Source of the DNA: Paraburkholderia sp. CNPSo 3272
GTDB taxonomy: Bacteria; Pseudomonadota; Gammaproteobacteria; Burkholderiales; Burkholderiaceae
Direction of reading: 5' to 3'
DNA: 57,841 nt
NCBI RefSeq assembly: GCF_024206495.1
Contig: NZ_JAMBPQ010000046.1
Coordinates: 1-57,841 of the forward strand
Positions within the stretch are counted from its first letter, which is position 1. Each line of letters starts with the position of its first letter. Position numbers and translations under genes: made by a program. Under the pieces are notes generated by a model, which was not told the DNA's origin, ran no database searches, and saw nothing but the letters and a program-made list of their open reading frames with translations. Positions 17,090 to 25,506 of the stretch are shown here, one piece after another.

Positions 17090-17362
17090 TTACTTCACGA
17101 CGACCTGCGTATGCCCCACGACAGGGGGCTTCTCGAAGTACGGGCCGACGAGCCGGCGCCATTCCTGAAAGTCATCCGACTCGCGAAAGTGCACCATGTG
17201 ATCTTCGACGGTATCCCACTGCACGACGAGCACATACTGGTTCGGCTCTTCCACGCCGCGCTGCAATTCCACGCTGCGGCAGCCGCGTGCGCGATGAAAG
17301 TTTGCCTCGAATTCGGCGTTCTTGCCTGCGCTCACCGTGATGTGCGCCATCTCGTAGACCAT
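17090..17362 (-). CDS. antibiotic-biosynthesis-monooxygenase (ABM) domain protein
   Basis: A 90-residue single ABM domain: AHITVSAGKNAEFEANFHRA, then QYVLVVQWDTVEDHMVHFRESDDFQEWRRLVGPYF. Such proteins form dimeric alpha-beta barrels and act as small cofactor-free monooxygenases, haem-degrading enzymes or quinone-handling proteins. The start has AAGGAG seven bases upstream. It is the last gene in a minus-strand group with the FAD oxidoreductase, porin and ligAB, and could help with quinone or aromatic side products; that is inference from position only. Confidence 0.8.
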   Translation of the reverse strand: MVYEMAHITVSAGKNAEFEANFHRARGCRSVELQRGVEEPNQYVLVVQWDTVEDHMVHFRESDDFQEWRRLVGPYFEKPPVVGHTQVVVK

Positions 17363-17376
17363 CCTGTTCTCCTTGT

Positions 17377-17406
17377 GATTCGCGTTGATTCGCGTTGATT
17401 CGCGTT
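17377..17406. repeat. three tandem copies of a 10-bp unit
   Basis: GATTCGCGTT repeated exactly three times (17377-17386, 17387-17396, 17397-17406), followed by a degraded partial copy, in the short gap between the FAD oxidoreductase and the ABM gene. It may be a slippage product in the leader of the ABM gene. Confidence 0.9.
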
Positions 17407-17422
17407 TGATCCGCCACTGCAG

Positions 17423-18532
17423 TCAGTGTGTGTTCAGCCGTTCGATCACTTCGTCCGCAATCGCAAGCGAAGCCGTCAGCCCCGGCGACTCGATGCCGTA
17501 GAGGTTCACGAGCCCGCTCACGCCGTGCTCGCGCGCGTCCTGGATCACGAAGTCGCCGCCATGCTTGCCCTCGGCCAACTTCGGGCGAATGCCAGCATAA
17601 CCCGGTTGCAGTGCGTCGTCAGGGAGCGCTGGCCAGTAGGTGCGAATCGCCTCGTAGAATTTCGCCGCGCGGCCCGGATCCACCGTGTAGTCAATCGTGT
17701 CGATCCATTCCACGTCGGGACCGAAGCGCGCCTGGCCGCCAAGGTCGATCGTCAGGTGCACGCCCAGGCCCCCTTCCTCCGGCACCGGATAGATGAGCCG
17801 CGAAAACGGCGCCGCGCCCGCCAGCGAGTAGTAGCTGCCCTTCGCGTAGCGCCCCGGCGGGATTGATTGGGCCGGCACGCCCTCGATGCACGCCGCCACC
17901 TGCTGCGCGTAAAGGCCCGCGCTGTTCACCACGCGCGTGGCGAGCAATTCCATCGGCTCGTCGCCGCCTACCTTGAGAAGCGTCGGCTGGGCCGGCCGCA
18001 CGAGCCCCCCCGTGACCGGCGAGCAAAACGCGAGCATGCCGCCCGCCGCTTCAAAGTCGCCCTGTAGCGCGAGCATCAAACCGTGGCTGTCGACGATGCC
18101 CGTGGAGGGCGATTCGAGCGCAGCCACGCACTCGAGCGCGGGTTCCCGTGCGCGCGCCTCGCCACGGTCGAGCCAGCGCAGGTCGTCCACGCCATTGGCG
18201 GCGGCCGCCGCGCGAATCGCGCGCAGCGCGTCGAGCTGCGCTTCGTGCGTCGCGACGATGAACTTGCCGCAACGGCTGAACTCCACGCCCTTCTCTTCGC
18301 AATACGCGTAAAGCTTGTGCTTGCCTTGCACGCACAGCCGCGCCTTGAGCGAGCCTTGCGGGTAGTAAATGCCCGCGTGTATCACTTCGCTGTTGCGCGA
18401 GCTGGTGCCCGTGCCGATGGCGTTCTCCGCCTCGACGAGGACGGTTTCCCAGCCCTGCTGTGCGCACGCGCGCGCAACCGCGAGACCGACCACGCCCGCG
18501 CCGATTACGACGCAATCCACCGTGTCCGTCAT
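17423..18532 (-). CDS. FAD-dependent oxidoreductase of the DAO / L-2-hydroxyglutarate oxidase (LhgO-like) family
   Basis: A 369-residue flavoprotein. The FAD-binding Rossmann motif GAGVVGLAVARA is at residues 12-23, followed by VEAENAIGTGTSSRNSEVIHAGIYY, the typical LhgO-type segment. The C-terminus has GYAGIRPKL and LYGIESPGLTASLAIA, closing the FAD site. Likely reaction: oxidation of L-2-hydroxyglutarate or a related 2-hydroxy acid to the 2-oxo acid, passing electrons to quinone. It sits between the porin and the ABM gene in the minus-strand aromatic cluster, so its substrate may be a hydroxy acid from that pathway (inference). The strong terminator downstream of the porin suggests it has its own promoter. 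Confidence 0.85.
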   Translation of the reverse strand: MTDTVDCVVIGAGVVGLAVARACAQQGWETVLVEAENAIGTGTSSRNSEVIHAGIYYPQGSLKARLCVQGKHKLYAYCEEKGVEFSRCGKFIVATHEAQLDALRAIRAAAAANGVDDLRWLDRGEARAREPALECVAALESPSTGIVDSHGLMLALQGDFEAAGGMLAFCSPVTGGLVRPAQPTLLKVGGDEPMELLATRVVNSAGLYAQQVAACIEGVPAQSIPPGRYAKGSYYSLAGAAPFSRLIYPVPEEGGLGVHLTIDLGGQARFGPDVEWIDTIDYTVDPGRAAKFYEAIRTYWPALPDDALQPGYAGIRPKLAEGKHGGDFVIQDAREHGVSGLVNLYGIESPGLTASLAIADEVIERLNTH

Positions 18533-18621
18533 GAAACTTCCTTTCTCGTCACGCGAGTGCTGTTGCGACTGGCGTTATTTTGCCCAATTCCCGAGCCTTT
18601 CGTGAAAGGATGCGCACCACG

Positions 18622-18657
18622 AAAAAAACGCCGCCCGATCGGTCGATCGGGCGGCGT
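18622..18657 (-). terminator. intrinsic terminator downstream of the porin gene
   Basis: A 14-bp GC-rich perfect stem (ACGCCGCCCGATCG paired with its complement, 18628-18657) with a minimal loop, followed on the minus strand by seven T (18628-18622). It lies 36 bp past the porin stop. Confidence 0.9.
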
Positions 18658-18693
18658 CAAACAACTACCGGGGATGATGGAACTAGATGGGCG

Positions 18694-19809
18694 TTAGAAG
18701 TGAGTATGCAGGCCCACGCGCGCAACGGCCTGGCTCTGACCGCTCGAAGCGCCATCCGAGGAGTTCATGCCGTTGATCTGGGCAAGACCGCCCGAGCTCG
18801 CGCGCTGGTACACGCCCAGCACGTACACGCTGGTGCGCTTGGAAAGCGCGTAATCGACGGTCGCCGCGACCTGGTGCGCGTGATTGTTGTCGACCACGTC
18901 GTTGCCCTTCATGTACATGTACGACGCGCCGGCGCAGAGTGCAGGCGTGAAGTTGTAGTGCGCGCCCACCGAGCCCTGATACACCGATCCGCCATTGGCC
19001 GAGTTATGCACGGTCGTAAAGAGCGCGTTCGTGATCCAGCCGCCGAAACGGTAGTGCGCGCCGATACCCCAGTTGCGCACGCTCACGTCGCCTTCGCCCG
19101 TCACGACCGTCTTGAGGTTCGTATAGGCCGCGTTCACGCCGAAATCATGCGCCGAGTAGTTCAGCGCGAAGCTCGTGCCGTTGGCCGTGCCGATCGAACC
19201 GGCCACGCCGCCGAAGCTGTACATCGCGCCCGCGCTGAAGCCGCCGAACGTCGGCGACAGATACTTCACCGAGTTGTTGACGGTCTCGCCAGCCATGCGG
19301 TCCCAGTCGAACGAACCGGTCGGGTTGTTCGGCAGCGCGAGCTTCTGGAACGGACCCGCGCGGAAATCGTAGAAGTGGCCCGAGAGCTCCGCCGGATCGT
19401 CTCCCGCGAAATACAGCGAGTCCGTCATGAAGTCGTACTGGTTGCCGAGCGTGAGCTTGCCCAGCTTGTCGTTGCTCAGACCGAGGATCGACGTACGGCT
19501 GAAGAGACTCTTGTTCGGCATGAAGGCGCCGTTGTCCACCTGGAACTGGTTGACGAGCTGGAAGAAAGCCTTCGTGCCGCCGCCCAGGTCTTCCGTGCCG
19601 GTCATGCCCCAGAGGTTCGGGCCGTTCACGCCGTCGTCCATCTTGACGTTGTGCTTGCCGCCCTGGTTGCTCACGTAGGTAATGCCCGTGTCCATCATGC
19701 CGTAGAGCGTCACGCTGCTCTGCGCGAACGCCGGTGCAGCACACGCCATCGCACCGATGGCCCCCGTAATCGCCAATGCAATCTTTTTGTACTGCTTATG
19801 ATCCTGCAT
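18694..19809 (-). CDS. OmpC-type trimeric outer-membrane porin (Burkholderia OpcP family)
   Basis: A 371-residue general porin. A signal peptide (KKIALAITGAIGAMACAAPAFAQ, cleaved before SSVTLYG) is followed by the betaproteobacterial porin start SSVTLYGMMDTGITYVSN, alternating beta strands (GLSNDKLGKLTLGNQYD, SVKYLSPTFGGFSAGAMY) and a C-terminal phenylalanine (VGLHTHF) that signals outer-membrane assembly. AGGAG nine bases before ATG fits as ribosome binding site. It lies downstream of ligAB and probably admits the aromatic acid used by that pathway; general diffusion is the safer statement. A strong terminator follows. Confidence 0.93.
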   Translation of the reverse strand: MQDHKQYKKIALAITGAIGAMACAAPAFAQSSVTLYGMMDTGITYVSNQGGKHNVKMDDGVNGPNLWGMTGTEDLGGGTKAFFQLVNQFQVDNGAFMPNKSLFSRTSILGLSNDKLGKLTLGNQYDFMTDSLYFAGDDPAELSGHFYDFRAGPFQKLALPNNPTGSFDWDRMAGETVNNSVKYLSPTFGGFSAGAMYSFGGVAGSIGTANGTSFALNYSAHDFGVNAAYTNLKTVVTGEGDVSVRNWGIGAHYRFGGWITNALFTTVHNSANGGSVYQGSVGAHYNFTPALCAGASYMYMKGNDVVDNNHAHQVAATVDYALSKRTSVYVLGVYQRASSGGLAQINGMNSSDGASSGQSQAVARVGLHTHF

Positions 19810-20006
19810 TCTCCTAGTCTCCTGTTTTGAACAAACCTGTTTATTCGAGCATCGAAGGGTAGCGCTCTCGCCGCCCCGAGATCCGGCGAGCCGCACGAGA
19901 AGCGCGCGGCATGTGAGGCCACGCGGGTCAATTGCGTTCGAGTGGGCAAAACGCCGCCCGCCCGAACGCAAAAGCGATTCAGGACATCAAGCGGTCAGGC
20001 AATTGC

Positions 20007-20366
20007 TCAAACCGCGTCGGGCACCTTGCGCGTCTTCAGGAACGCTTCGAGGGTTTCGCCGCGCATGCTCGCGTACATGCCGAGATTCGTGATCTTCACT
20101 ACGCGCGCGAACTTCTCGAGCACGAAGAAGCACACGCCGTATTGAATGAGGCCGAGCCAGTCCGTTGCTTCGACGAGCACGCGCTCCTCGCTGGTGAGCG
20201 CGGCGGCGTCGTAGGCGGCCTTGCGGTCGCGCAGCCACAGATCGCGCGCTTGCGGCAGGCGCATTTCCCAGAAGAAACGATTCAGGCGCATGGCCTTCAT
20301 GCTCTGGCGAATGTCGAAGGGGTAGGTGCCCGTCAGTTCCTCGATGCCAACCAGTTGCGGATTCAT
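20007..20366 (-). CDS. ligA: extradiol dioxygenase small subunit (LigA-type)
   Basis: A 119-residue LigA-domain protein (FDIRQSMKAMRLNRFFWEMR, LTSEERVLVEATDWLGLIQYGVCFFVLEKFARV). It is the alpha subunit of protocatechuate 4,5-dioxygenase-type enzymes and forms a lid over the LigB active site. Its ATG overlaps the ligB stop as ATGA (20363-20366), so the two subunits are translationally coupled. The order ligB-ligA is the reverse of the Sphingobium operon. Substrate could be protocatechuate or gallate; the absence of ligC and ligI in the window leaves gallate open. Confidence 0.9.
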   Translation of the reverse strand: MNPQLVGIEELTGTYPFDIRQSMKAMRLNRFFWEMRLPQARDLWLRDRKAAYDAAALTSEERVLVEATDWLGLIQYGVCFFVLEKFARVVKITNLGMYASMRGETLEAFLKTRKVPDAV

Positions 20367-21208
20367 TGCTGGCCCTCTTCCTCGTACACGGTGACCGCCA
20401 TCGCCGTGCTGGTCGCGAGATAGTAATTGCGATGGACTTCGCGGATCTTGCCGCCCAGCGCCCCGCGCATGGCGAGCCACATGATCGTCTCCACGCTTTC
20501 CGCGCCGCCAAGGCGCACGTAGTCCACGTGCTTCATGCGTGCGAGGCGCTCCGGATCGTTCACGATCAGGTCGAGGAACTCCATGTCCCATTCGGTGTTG
20601 TTGTAGCCGCTGCGCTCGCCGTGCACCTGGTGCGAGAGCCCGCCCGTGCCGACCACCACCACGTCGAGATCCTGCTCGAACGATTCGATCGCGCGGCGCA
20701 GCGCCTGGCCGATCCGGTAGCAGCGGTTGGCCGTCGGCAGCGGATACTGGAGCACGTTCACCTGGATCGGCACCAGCGCCGCGGGCCAGCCGCTCTCGTG
20801 CGGCAGCATGAGCGAAAGCGGCGAGTTGCAGCCGTGGTCGAGCGGCTTGTCCTGGAAGATCGTGAGATCGAACTCGTCGTTCACGAGCTGCTCGGCGATA
20901 TGGATGGCGAGATCGGGGTGGCCCGCGATGTCGGGCAGCGCGCGCTTGCCCCCGCCTTCGTCGGCGAACTCGTGGCTGGCGGAAACGCCTAGCGCGAACG
21001 TCGGGTAGCAGTCGAAGAAGAAGCTGTTGGCATGGTCGTTGTAGAACATCACGAGCGCGTCCGGCTTGCGCTCGGCGAGCCACTGCGCCACCGGTTCGTA
21101 CCCCTGGAAAAGCGGCGCCCACGCGGGTTCGTTCTGCTTGCCCTTGTCGTATGCCATGCCGATTGTCGGCACGTGCGATGTGCCGATGCCGCCCACTATT
21201 CTTGCCAT
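20363..21208 (-). CDS. ligB: extradiol dioxygenase catalytic subunit (LigB-type, protocatechuate/gallate 4,5-dioxygenase)
   Basis: A 281-residue LigB protein. Iron ligands are visible as His12 in TSHVP, His59 in YNDHANSF and a Glu in GGAESVETIMW; the catalytic His is in GTGGLSHQVHG, and DHGCNSPLSLML matches the conserved loop of Sphingobium LigB. It opens the ring of protocatechuate (to 4-carboxy-2-hydroxymuconate semialdehyde) or gallate (to 4-oxalomesaconate) at the 4,5 bond with O2. GAGGG lies seven bases before ATG. Upstream, divergent, is a GntR gene with inverted repeats in the 373-bp gap. Matching later-step enzymes lie 12 kb to the right at 32847-34270. Confidence 0.92.
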   Translation of the reverse strand: MARIVGGIGTSHVPTIGMAYDKGKQNEPAWAPLFQGYEPVAQWLAERKPDALVMFYNDHANSFFFDCYPTFALGVSASHEFADEGGGKRALPDIAGHPDLAIHIAEQLVNDEFDLTIFQDKPLDHGCNSPLSLMLPHESGWPAALVPIQVNVLQYPLPTANRCYRIGQALRRAIESFEQDLDVVVVGTGGLSHQVHGERSGYNNTEWDMEFLDLIVNDPERLARMKHVDYVRLGGAESVETIMWLAMRGALGGKIREVHRNYYLATSTAMAVTVYEEEGQQ

Positions 21209-21351
21209 GATATTGCCCTCTGCTGCTGTTCATGCGGCGCACTCGCGCCGCGCTGGACCCGATGCGCCCGCAGACACCTTCGATCCATCACTTGGGATAC
21301 GAAATTACAAAAACGCCCCCGGAACCGTAAGCAAGGGTTAACCACGAATTT

Positions 21352-21395
21352 TTCACGTTCGATCGTGAATTCAAGGCTTGTGCGCGCTTGCGCAC
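21352..21395. promoter_or_regulatory. inverted repeats in the ligB/GntR intergenic region
   Basis: The 373-bp gap between ligB and the GntR gene contains no gene. It holds TTCACG-N6-CGTGAA (21352-21369) and GTGCGC-GCTT-GCGCAC (21380-21395), two exact inverted repeats 10 bp apart. They are the best candidates for binding of the GntR or LysR regulator encoded to the right. Confidence 0.5.
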
Positions 21396-21581
21396 ATTCC
21401 GGCGATCGCGCAAACCCGCGCGCCGCAACGGTTTTTGGTATCCTGAAACACCATTGCGGGAACTGCGGCCGATCCGGCCCGGCCACTCCCTCATAAACGA
21501 AACAGATATCAAAAGAACGAACTCGCAAGGGCCGCGCGCGCCATACGCCGCGCGCTTCGGCCGCTGCGATTCACGCATGAC

Positions 21582-22325
21582 ATGAACGGAACGACACAGC
21601 AAACCATCGTGCAGGCGCTGCGCACGCGCATCCTCTCCGGCGAACTCGAGCCCGGCGAGCGGCTCGTCGAGGCGCAGCTGGCCGAGCGCCTCGGCATTTC
21701 ACGCACGCCGCTGCGCTATGCGCTGAGTGTGCTCGCGACCGAAGGCCTCGTCGAGCGCTCGGGCGCGCGCGGCTACACCGTGCGGCGCTTTTCCGTGACC
21801 GATGTGCTCAACGCCATCGACGTGCGCGGCGTGCTCGAAGGGCTCGCCGCGCGCACGGTCGCCGAGCGCGGCGTGGAGCAGGCGCTCGCGCGCGCACTCG
21901 AAGACTGTCTGCGCGAAGGCGACGCGATTTTCGCGGCCGGCGTGCTCGACAGCGAAGCGGAAACGCGCTACGCCGCGATGAACGGCCGCTTCCACGCACT
22001 GATTGTGGAAGCGGCGCACAATCTTGCGGTGAGTGCCGCGCTCGGGCTCAACGACAAGATTCCATTCGTCTCGCCGGGCACGGTGGTGTTCGACAAGTCC
22101 GCGCAGCAGCGTCAGTTCATGATGCTCTCGTATGCGCACCGCCAGCATCACGCCATTGTCGGCGCGCTCATCAGCGGCGAAGGAGCACGCGTCGAGGCGC
22201 TGATGAAAGAGCACACGCATATTTCGAAGGAGAGCCTCAATCTTTCGGTCGACCGGCTGCATCTAAGCGCGGTCGACGATGGCGCCGCCGCCGCGGTTGC
22301 CATGGTTGCCACGGTCGCCGCATGA
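21582..22325 (+). CDS. GntR-family regulator (FCD subfamily)
   Basis: A 247-residue regulator: winged HTH in residues 5-70 (IVQALRTRILSGELEPGERLVEAQLAERLGISRTPLRYALSVLATEGLVE) and a helical FCD ligand domain from about residue 80 (DVRGVLEGLAARTVAERG...HALIVEAAHN...HRQHHAIVGALISG), whose Asp/His residues usually bind a metal and a carboxylate effector. It is divergent from ligBA and followed by a LysR gene on the same strand, so it is a likely controller of the ring-cleavage operon, perhaps sensing a pathway acid. Confidence 0.9.
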   Translation: MNGTTQQTIVQALRTRILSGELEPGERLVEAQLAERLGISRTPLRYALSVLATEGLVERSGARGYTVRRFSVTDVLNAIDVRGVLEGLAARTVAERGVEQALARALEDCLREGDAIFAAGVLDSEAETRYAAMNGRFHALIVEAAHNLAVSAALGLNDKIPFVSPGTVVFDKSAQQRQFMMLSYAHRQHHAIVGALISGEGARVEALMKEHTHISKESLNLSVDRLHLSAVDDGAAAAVAMVATVAA

Positions 22326-22365
22326 GACACGGCGCGTATCCCACCCAAAACGACATGATCGAGCC

Positions 22366-23625
22366 GTGAGCCAGCCCGAACTCCTGAACCTCGCGCATCT
22401 GCGCGCTTTTCGCCTCGTTGCCGACACGGGCAGCGCCACGCGCGCCGCTTCGGCCCTGTATCGCGCGCAATCGGCCGTCACACGCTCGGTCCAGGAACTG
22501 GAGACAGCGCTGGGCGCGCCGCTCTTCGAGCGCAAACCTTCTGGCATGCTGCCCACGGCCGTGGGCCGCGTGGTGCTCGAGCGCTGCGCGCGCATTTTCG
22601 GCGAACTGGAAGAGCTCGCGCAGTGGTGCGCCGCGCGCCAGGCGCGCCGGCGCGCGCTGAGCGAAGGCACACTGCCCGCGTATCTGCTCAACACGCGGCG
22701 GCTGCAGCTATTCGTCGCTCTCGCACGGCACCGCCATATGCCGAGCACGGCTAATGCATTCGGCATCAGCCAGCCCGCCGTGAGCAGCGCCATGCGCGTG
22801 CTCGAGAGCGGCTCGGGTGTCACGCTCTTCCATCGGGGTCCGCGCGGCGTGCTGCTCACGGCCGAGGGGGAGACCTTCCTGCTGCACGTGCGGCGCGCGC
22901 TCAACGAGTTGCGCCACGTTCCCGACGATATCGCGGCGCTGCACGGCAACATCCAGGGCGCGGTGACGGTGGGCGCGCTGCCTTTGGGCCGCACGCTGAT
23001 CCTGCCGGTCGCCATCGCGCGCCTTTCCGCGCAACATCCGGGCGTGCGCGTGGTGACCGACGAAAGCGCATATGAACTGCTCGTGGCGGGACTGCGCGCG
23101 GGCGACGTGGATTTCGTGCTCGGCGCGCTGCGCGAGAACGACGCCGCAAGCGGCCTGGGCAACGAGCGATTGATGTCGGAGGACATGGTCGTGCTCGCGC
23201 GGCGCGATCATCCGCTCGCGAAGAAGCACGGCCTCACGCTGAACGATTTGCGTGATGCGCAATGGATACTTTCGCGCACGCATTCGCCCTCGCGCGGGCT
23301 GCTCGAAGCGCAGTTCCGCCGCGTGAAGCTCAAGCCGCCCCTGCCCACCGTCGAAACCGCAGATCTTGCCGTGATTCGCGGGTTGCTGCTCGGCACGGAC
23401 ATGATCACGGCGCTCTCGGCGCAGCAGTTGCACTACGAAATCGAGTCGGGGCAACTGGTAGTTCTCGACGTGCCGCTGCAGCACACGCGCCGCGATATCG
23501 GGCTTACGCTGCGCGCGCAGGGCTCGCCTTCGCCTGCGGCACGCGCGCTGATCGACGCGATCCGGCTCGCGGTGATGGATGTTGCGCCCGCCACGCGCGT
23601 CGTGGAGGGGCGGCGCGCAGGGTGA
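22366..23625 (+). CDS. LysR-family regulator with two tandem HTH domains
   Basis: A 419-residue protein if started at GTG 22366, well above the usual 300 of LysR proteins. The extra length is a second N-terminal winged HTH: the first at residues 8-65 (FRLVADTGSATRAASALYRAQSAVTRSVQELE), the second at 110-168 (FVALARHRHMPSTANAFGISQPAVSSAMRVLE). A single effector domain follows from about residue 190 (GAVTVGALPLGRTLILPVAI). The layout resembles long LysR proteins annotated beside gallate/protocatechuate genes in betaproteobacteria. An in-frame ATG at 22279 would overlap the GntR gene by 47 bp and add a proline/arginine-rich leader; the GTG is preferred. Confidence 0.82.
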   Translation: MSQPELLNLAHLRAFRLVADTGSATRAASALYRAQSAVTRSVQELETALGAPLFERKPSGMLPTAVGRVVLERCARIFGELEELAQWCAARQARRRALSEGTLPAYLLNTRRLQLFVALARHRHMPSTANAFGISQPAVSSAMRVLESGSGVTLFHRGPRGVLLTAEGETFLLHVRRALNELRHVPDDIAALHGNIQGAVTVGALPLGRTLILPVAIARLSAQHPGVRVVTDESAYELLVAGLRAGDVDFVLGALRENDAASGLGNERLMSEDMVVLARRDHPLAKKHGLTLNDLRDAQWILSRTHSPSRGLLEAQFRRVKLKPPLPTVETADLAVIRGLLLGTDMITALSAQQLHYEIESGQLVVLDVPLQHTRRDIGLTLRAQGSPSPAARALIDAIRLAVMDVAPATRVVEGRRAG

Positions 23626-23693
23626 ATCCGCAACCCCCGTGTGACGATCGTCAGCGAGAATCGAAAGTCCGTACTGCAAAGCGTTGCGGTCGT

Positions 23694-24578
23694 TCAGTCC
23701 AGGCGCTTTTCAAACCAGTGATGGGCATACGGTTCGGCATTGAAGGCATCGACTTCGACGAATCCTGATTGCCTGTATAGCGATATCGCCTCACGCAAAG
23801 TTCGATTCGTCTCCAGGCGAATAACGCGCGCCTTGGCCTGCCGGGCACGTTTCTCCGCCTCGACGATCAAGCGGCGGCCCACGCCCATACCGCGTGCGGA
23901 AGGACTCACCCACATTCTCTTGAGTTCGGCCGGGGACTTCTTGTGAAACTTCAGCGCGACGCAGCCGATCGCGTTTCCATGGAGTCTCGCGACGATCAGC
24001 GCGCCTGCCGGCGCCGTCAGTTCGACAGCATCTGCCGACAAGCTCATGGACGGGTCGAATCCGGCTTCAAAGCGTTGGTCGAGTTCGCTGAAATACTGTT
24101 CGAAACACCACCGCGCGTCATCGCTATCCGGGTCCTCAGTCGCAAAGTGCACGAGCGACGCCTGCAGCAAGCATTCGACCTCGGACATGGCTTCGATTAG
24201 TCGCCGACGCTGCTTGTCGCCGAGAGGTTCGAGCACGCGCAAGGCGACTGCGTCGGAGAGCCGTTCGAGTTCAGCCCTTTCGATAAGGCCCGCCTCCGTC
24301 AGGCAGGCCCGGCAAACCCGGCGGTCGTTCGAATCAGTTAGGATAACGACAAGTTTTTGCCGCTCGAGCGACGCCAGGGTACGGCTGACATAACCCGAAT
24401 CCAGACTGAGCCGCACGCGCAGCGTACGAATATCCGCCCCTTCGACACCGATCTCCCATAGCAGGCGCGATTCACCCATCGGGCGGCCTCGTCCAAGAAA
24501 ATGATCGTCGATAGCGCCGATGCTTTCCGCGACGATGCGGTTAAAGCGACGAATCTGTCGAATGGAGGACGCACTCAT
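23694..24578 (-). CDS. MarR-GNAT fusion: DNA-binding regulator with acetyltransferase domain
   Basis: A 294-residue fusion. The N-terminal half is a MarR winged helix (SIRQIRRFNRIVAESIGAID, LRVRLSLDSGYVSRTLASLERQKLV, wing DSNDRRVCRA). The C-terminal half is a GNAT acetyltransferase with the acetyl-CoA motif SARGMGVGRRLIVEAE and the final LYRQSGFVEV strand. Such fusions are a known family; the acetyl acceptor is unknown. The ATG directly abuts a 22-bp palindrome (24579-24600), and a TTGACG-N17-TAAAGT promoter places the transcription start at or next to the ATG, so the mRNA may be leaderless. It is divergent from an isochorismatase-like gene. Confidence 0.85.
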   Translation of the reverse strand: MSASSIRQIRRFNRIVAESIGAIDDHFLGRGRPMGESRLLWEIGVEGADIRTLRVRLSLDSGYVSRTLASLERQKLVVILTDSNDRRVCRACLTEAGLIERAELERLSDAVALRVLEPLGDKQRRRLIEAMSEVECLLQASLVHFATEDPDSDDARWCFEQYFSELDQRFEAGFDPSMSLSADAVELTAPAGALIVARLHGNAIGCVALKFHKKSPAELKRMWVSPSARGMGVGRRLIVEAEKRARQAKARVIRLETNRTLREAISLYRQSGFVEVDAFNAEPYAHHWFEKRLD

Positions 24579-24600
24579 ATCTCTGACTTTAGTCAGAGAT
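24579..24600. promoter_or_regulatory. 22-bp palindrome overlapping the MarR-GNAT promoter, likely auto-operator
   Basis: ATCTCTGACT-TT-AGTCAGAGAT, exact 10-bp arms. On the minus strand it covers the -10 box TAAAGT, 17 bases after TTGACG, and ends at the MarR-GNAT start codon. It lies 116 bp before the divergent isochorismatase-like start, so it could control both. Confidence 0.75.
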
Positions 24601-24715
24601 TTTGAATCCGTCAACCTCTAGCCAAGGCGCACGCAGTCGACGAGATGCGGTGCCCCCGGAGCTTATGGCCGCTGGAAACGGTAGTATTGCCAGCGGATAT
24701 CGAGTGAGGGAAGCC

Positions 24716-25306
24716 GTGAATCAGGAAAACGCGTTAGATGGTGCGATGGCAATCACGCCGGCGCAAACCGCGCTTCTCGTCATGCACTATCAGACCGATA
24801 TTCTCGGGCTCTTTCCCTCGGTCGCGCCGGCCTTGCTTGCCAATACGCGCAAGCTCTGCGACGCGGCGCGGACCAAAGGCGTGAGCGTCTATTTCGCCAA
24901 CCTCCGCTTCAGTCCGGGCTACCCGGAAGTCAGCCCGTTGAACAAGAACGGGCAGGGAATCAAGCAACTCGGTCTCTTCGTCGAAGACCAGACCTCGCCG
25001 GAGTTGGGCCAGCGGGCTTGCGAACCGGTCGTCGTTGCACACCGGGCCAGCGTGTTCTTCGGCACCGATTTGCAGGCGCGACTTTGCGCACAAGGTGTCG
25101 ATTCGCTGATTATGGTCGGCATTGCATCGACCGGCGTTGTGCTGTCGTCGGTCGCATATGCGAGCGACGCGGACTTCCGCCTGTACACGGTCAAGGATTG
25201 CTGCTACGACCCGGATCCGGTGGTACACGAACATCTGTTCTCCACCGCATTCGATTCGCGCACCACGGTACTCTCGCTCGCGGACGCCTTGCTGCTGCTT
25301 GCCTAG
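24716..25306 (+). CDS. isochorismatase-like hydrolase-fold protein lacking the catalytic cysteine
   Basis: A 196-residue protein of the isochorismatase/cysteine hydrolase fold (ALLVMHYQTDIL, KGVSVYFANLRF, DLQARLCAQGVDSLIMVGIAS). Two of the usual catalytic residues differ: the first-strand Asp is His24, and the Cys position after GIASTG is Val141. A branch of this family with GIATSGVV-like sequence is common, so the change may be ancestral, and a different chemistry or a binding role is possible. GTG 24716 is chosen because GAGGG lies five bases upstream; ATG 24665 is the alternative. It is divergent from the MarR-GNAT gene, which probably controls it. Confidence 0.75.
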   Translation: MNQENALDGAMAITPAQTALLVMHYQTDILGLFPSVAPALLANTRKLCDAARTKGVSVYFANLRFSPGYPEVSPLNKNGQGIKQLGLFVEDQTSPELGQRACEPVVVAHRASVFFGTDLQARLCAQGVDSLIMVGIASTGVVLSSVAYASDADFRLYTVKDCCYDPDPVVHEHLFSTAFDSRTTVLSLADALLLLA

Positions 25307-25506
25307 ACCCGTCACGACCACCTCGATCGCACGGCTCATACAACGGCGGAAAAGCGATCCGTCGACGTCATTCGAGTCGCGCCGATCCGCGCATGCATTG
25401 CCCTACTCGTCGACTCGATATGTGCAATGCCAGGGTTAACCTCGATGAATATATGCATAACGCACGCCGTAATACTAATTCTTACATCGAGGCCGGCCCG
25501 TTGGAG

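Noticed and set aside
17377..17406. Iteron-like or CRISPR-like interpretation of the triple repeat
   Set aside because: Only three 10-bp units with no spacers and no nearby rep or cas gene.
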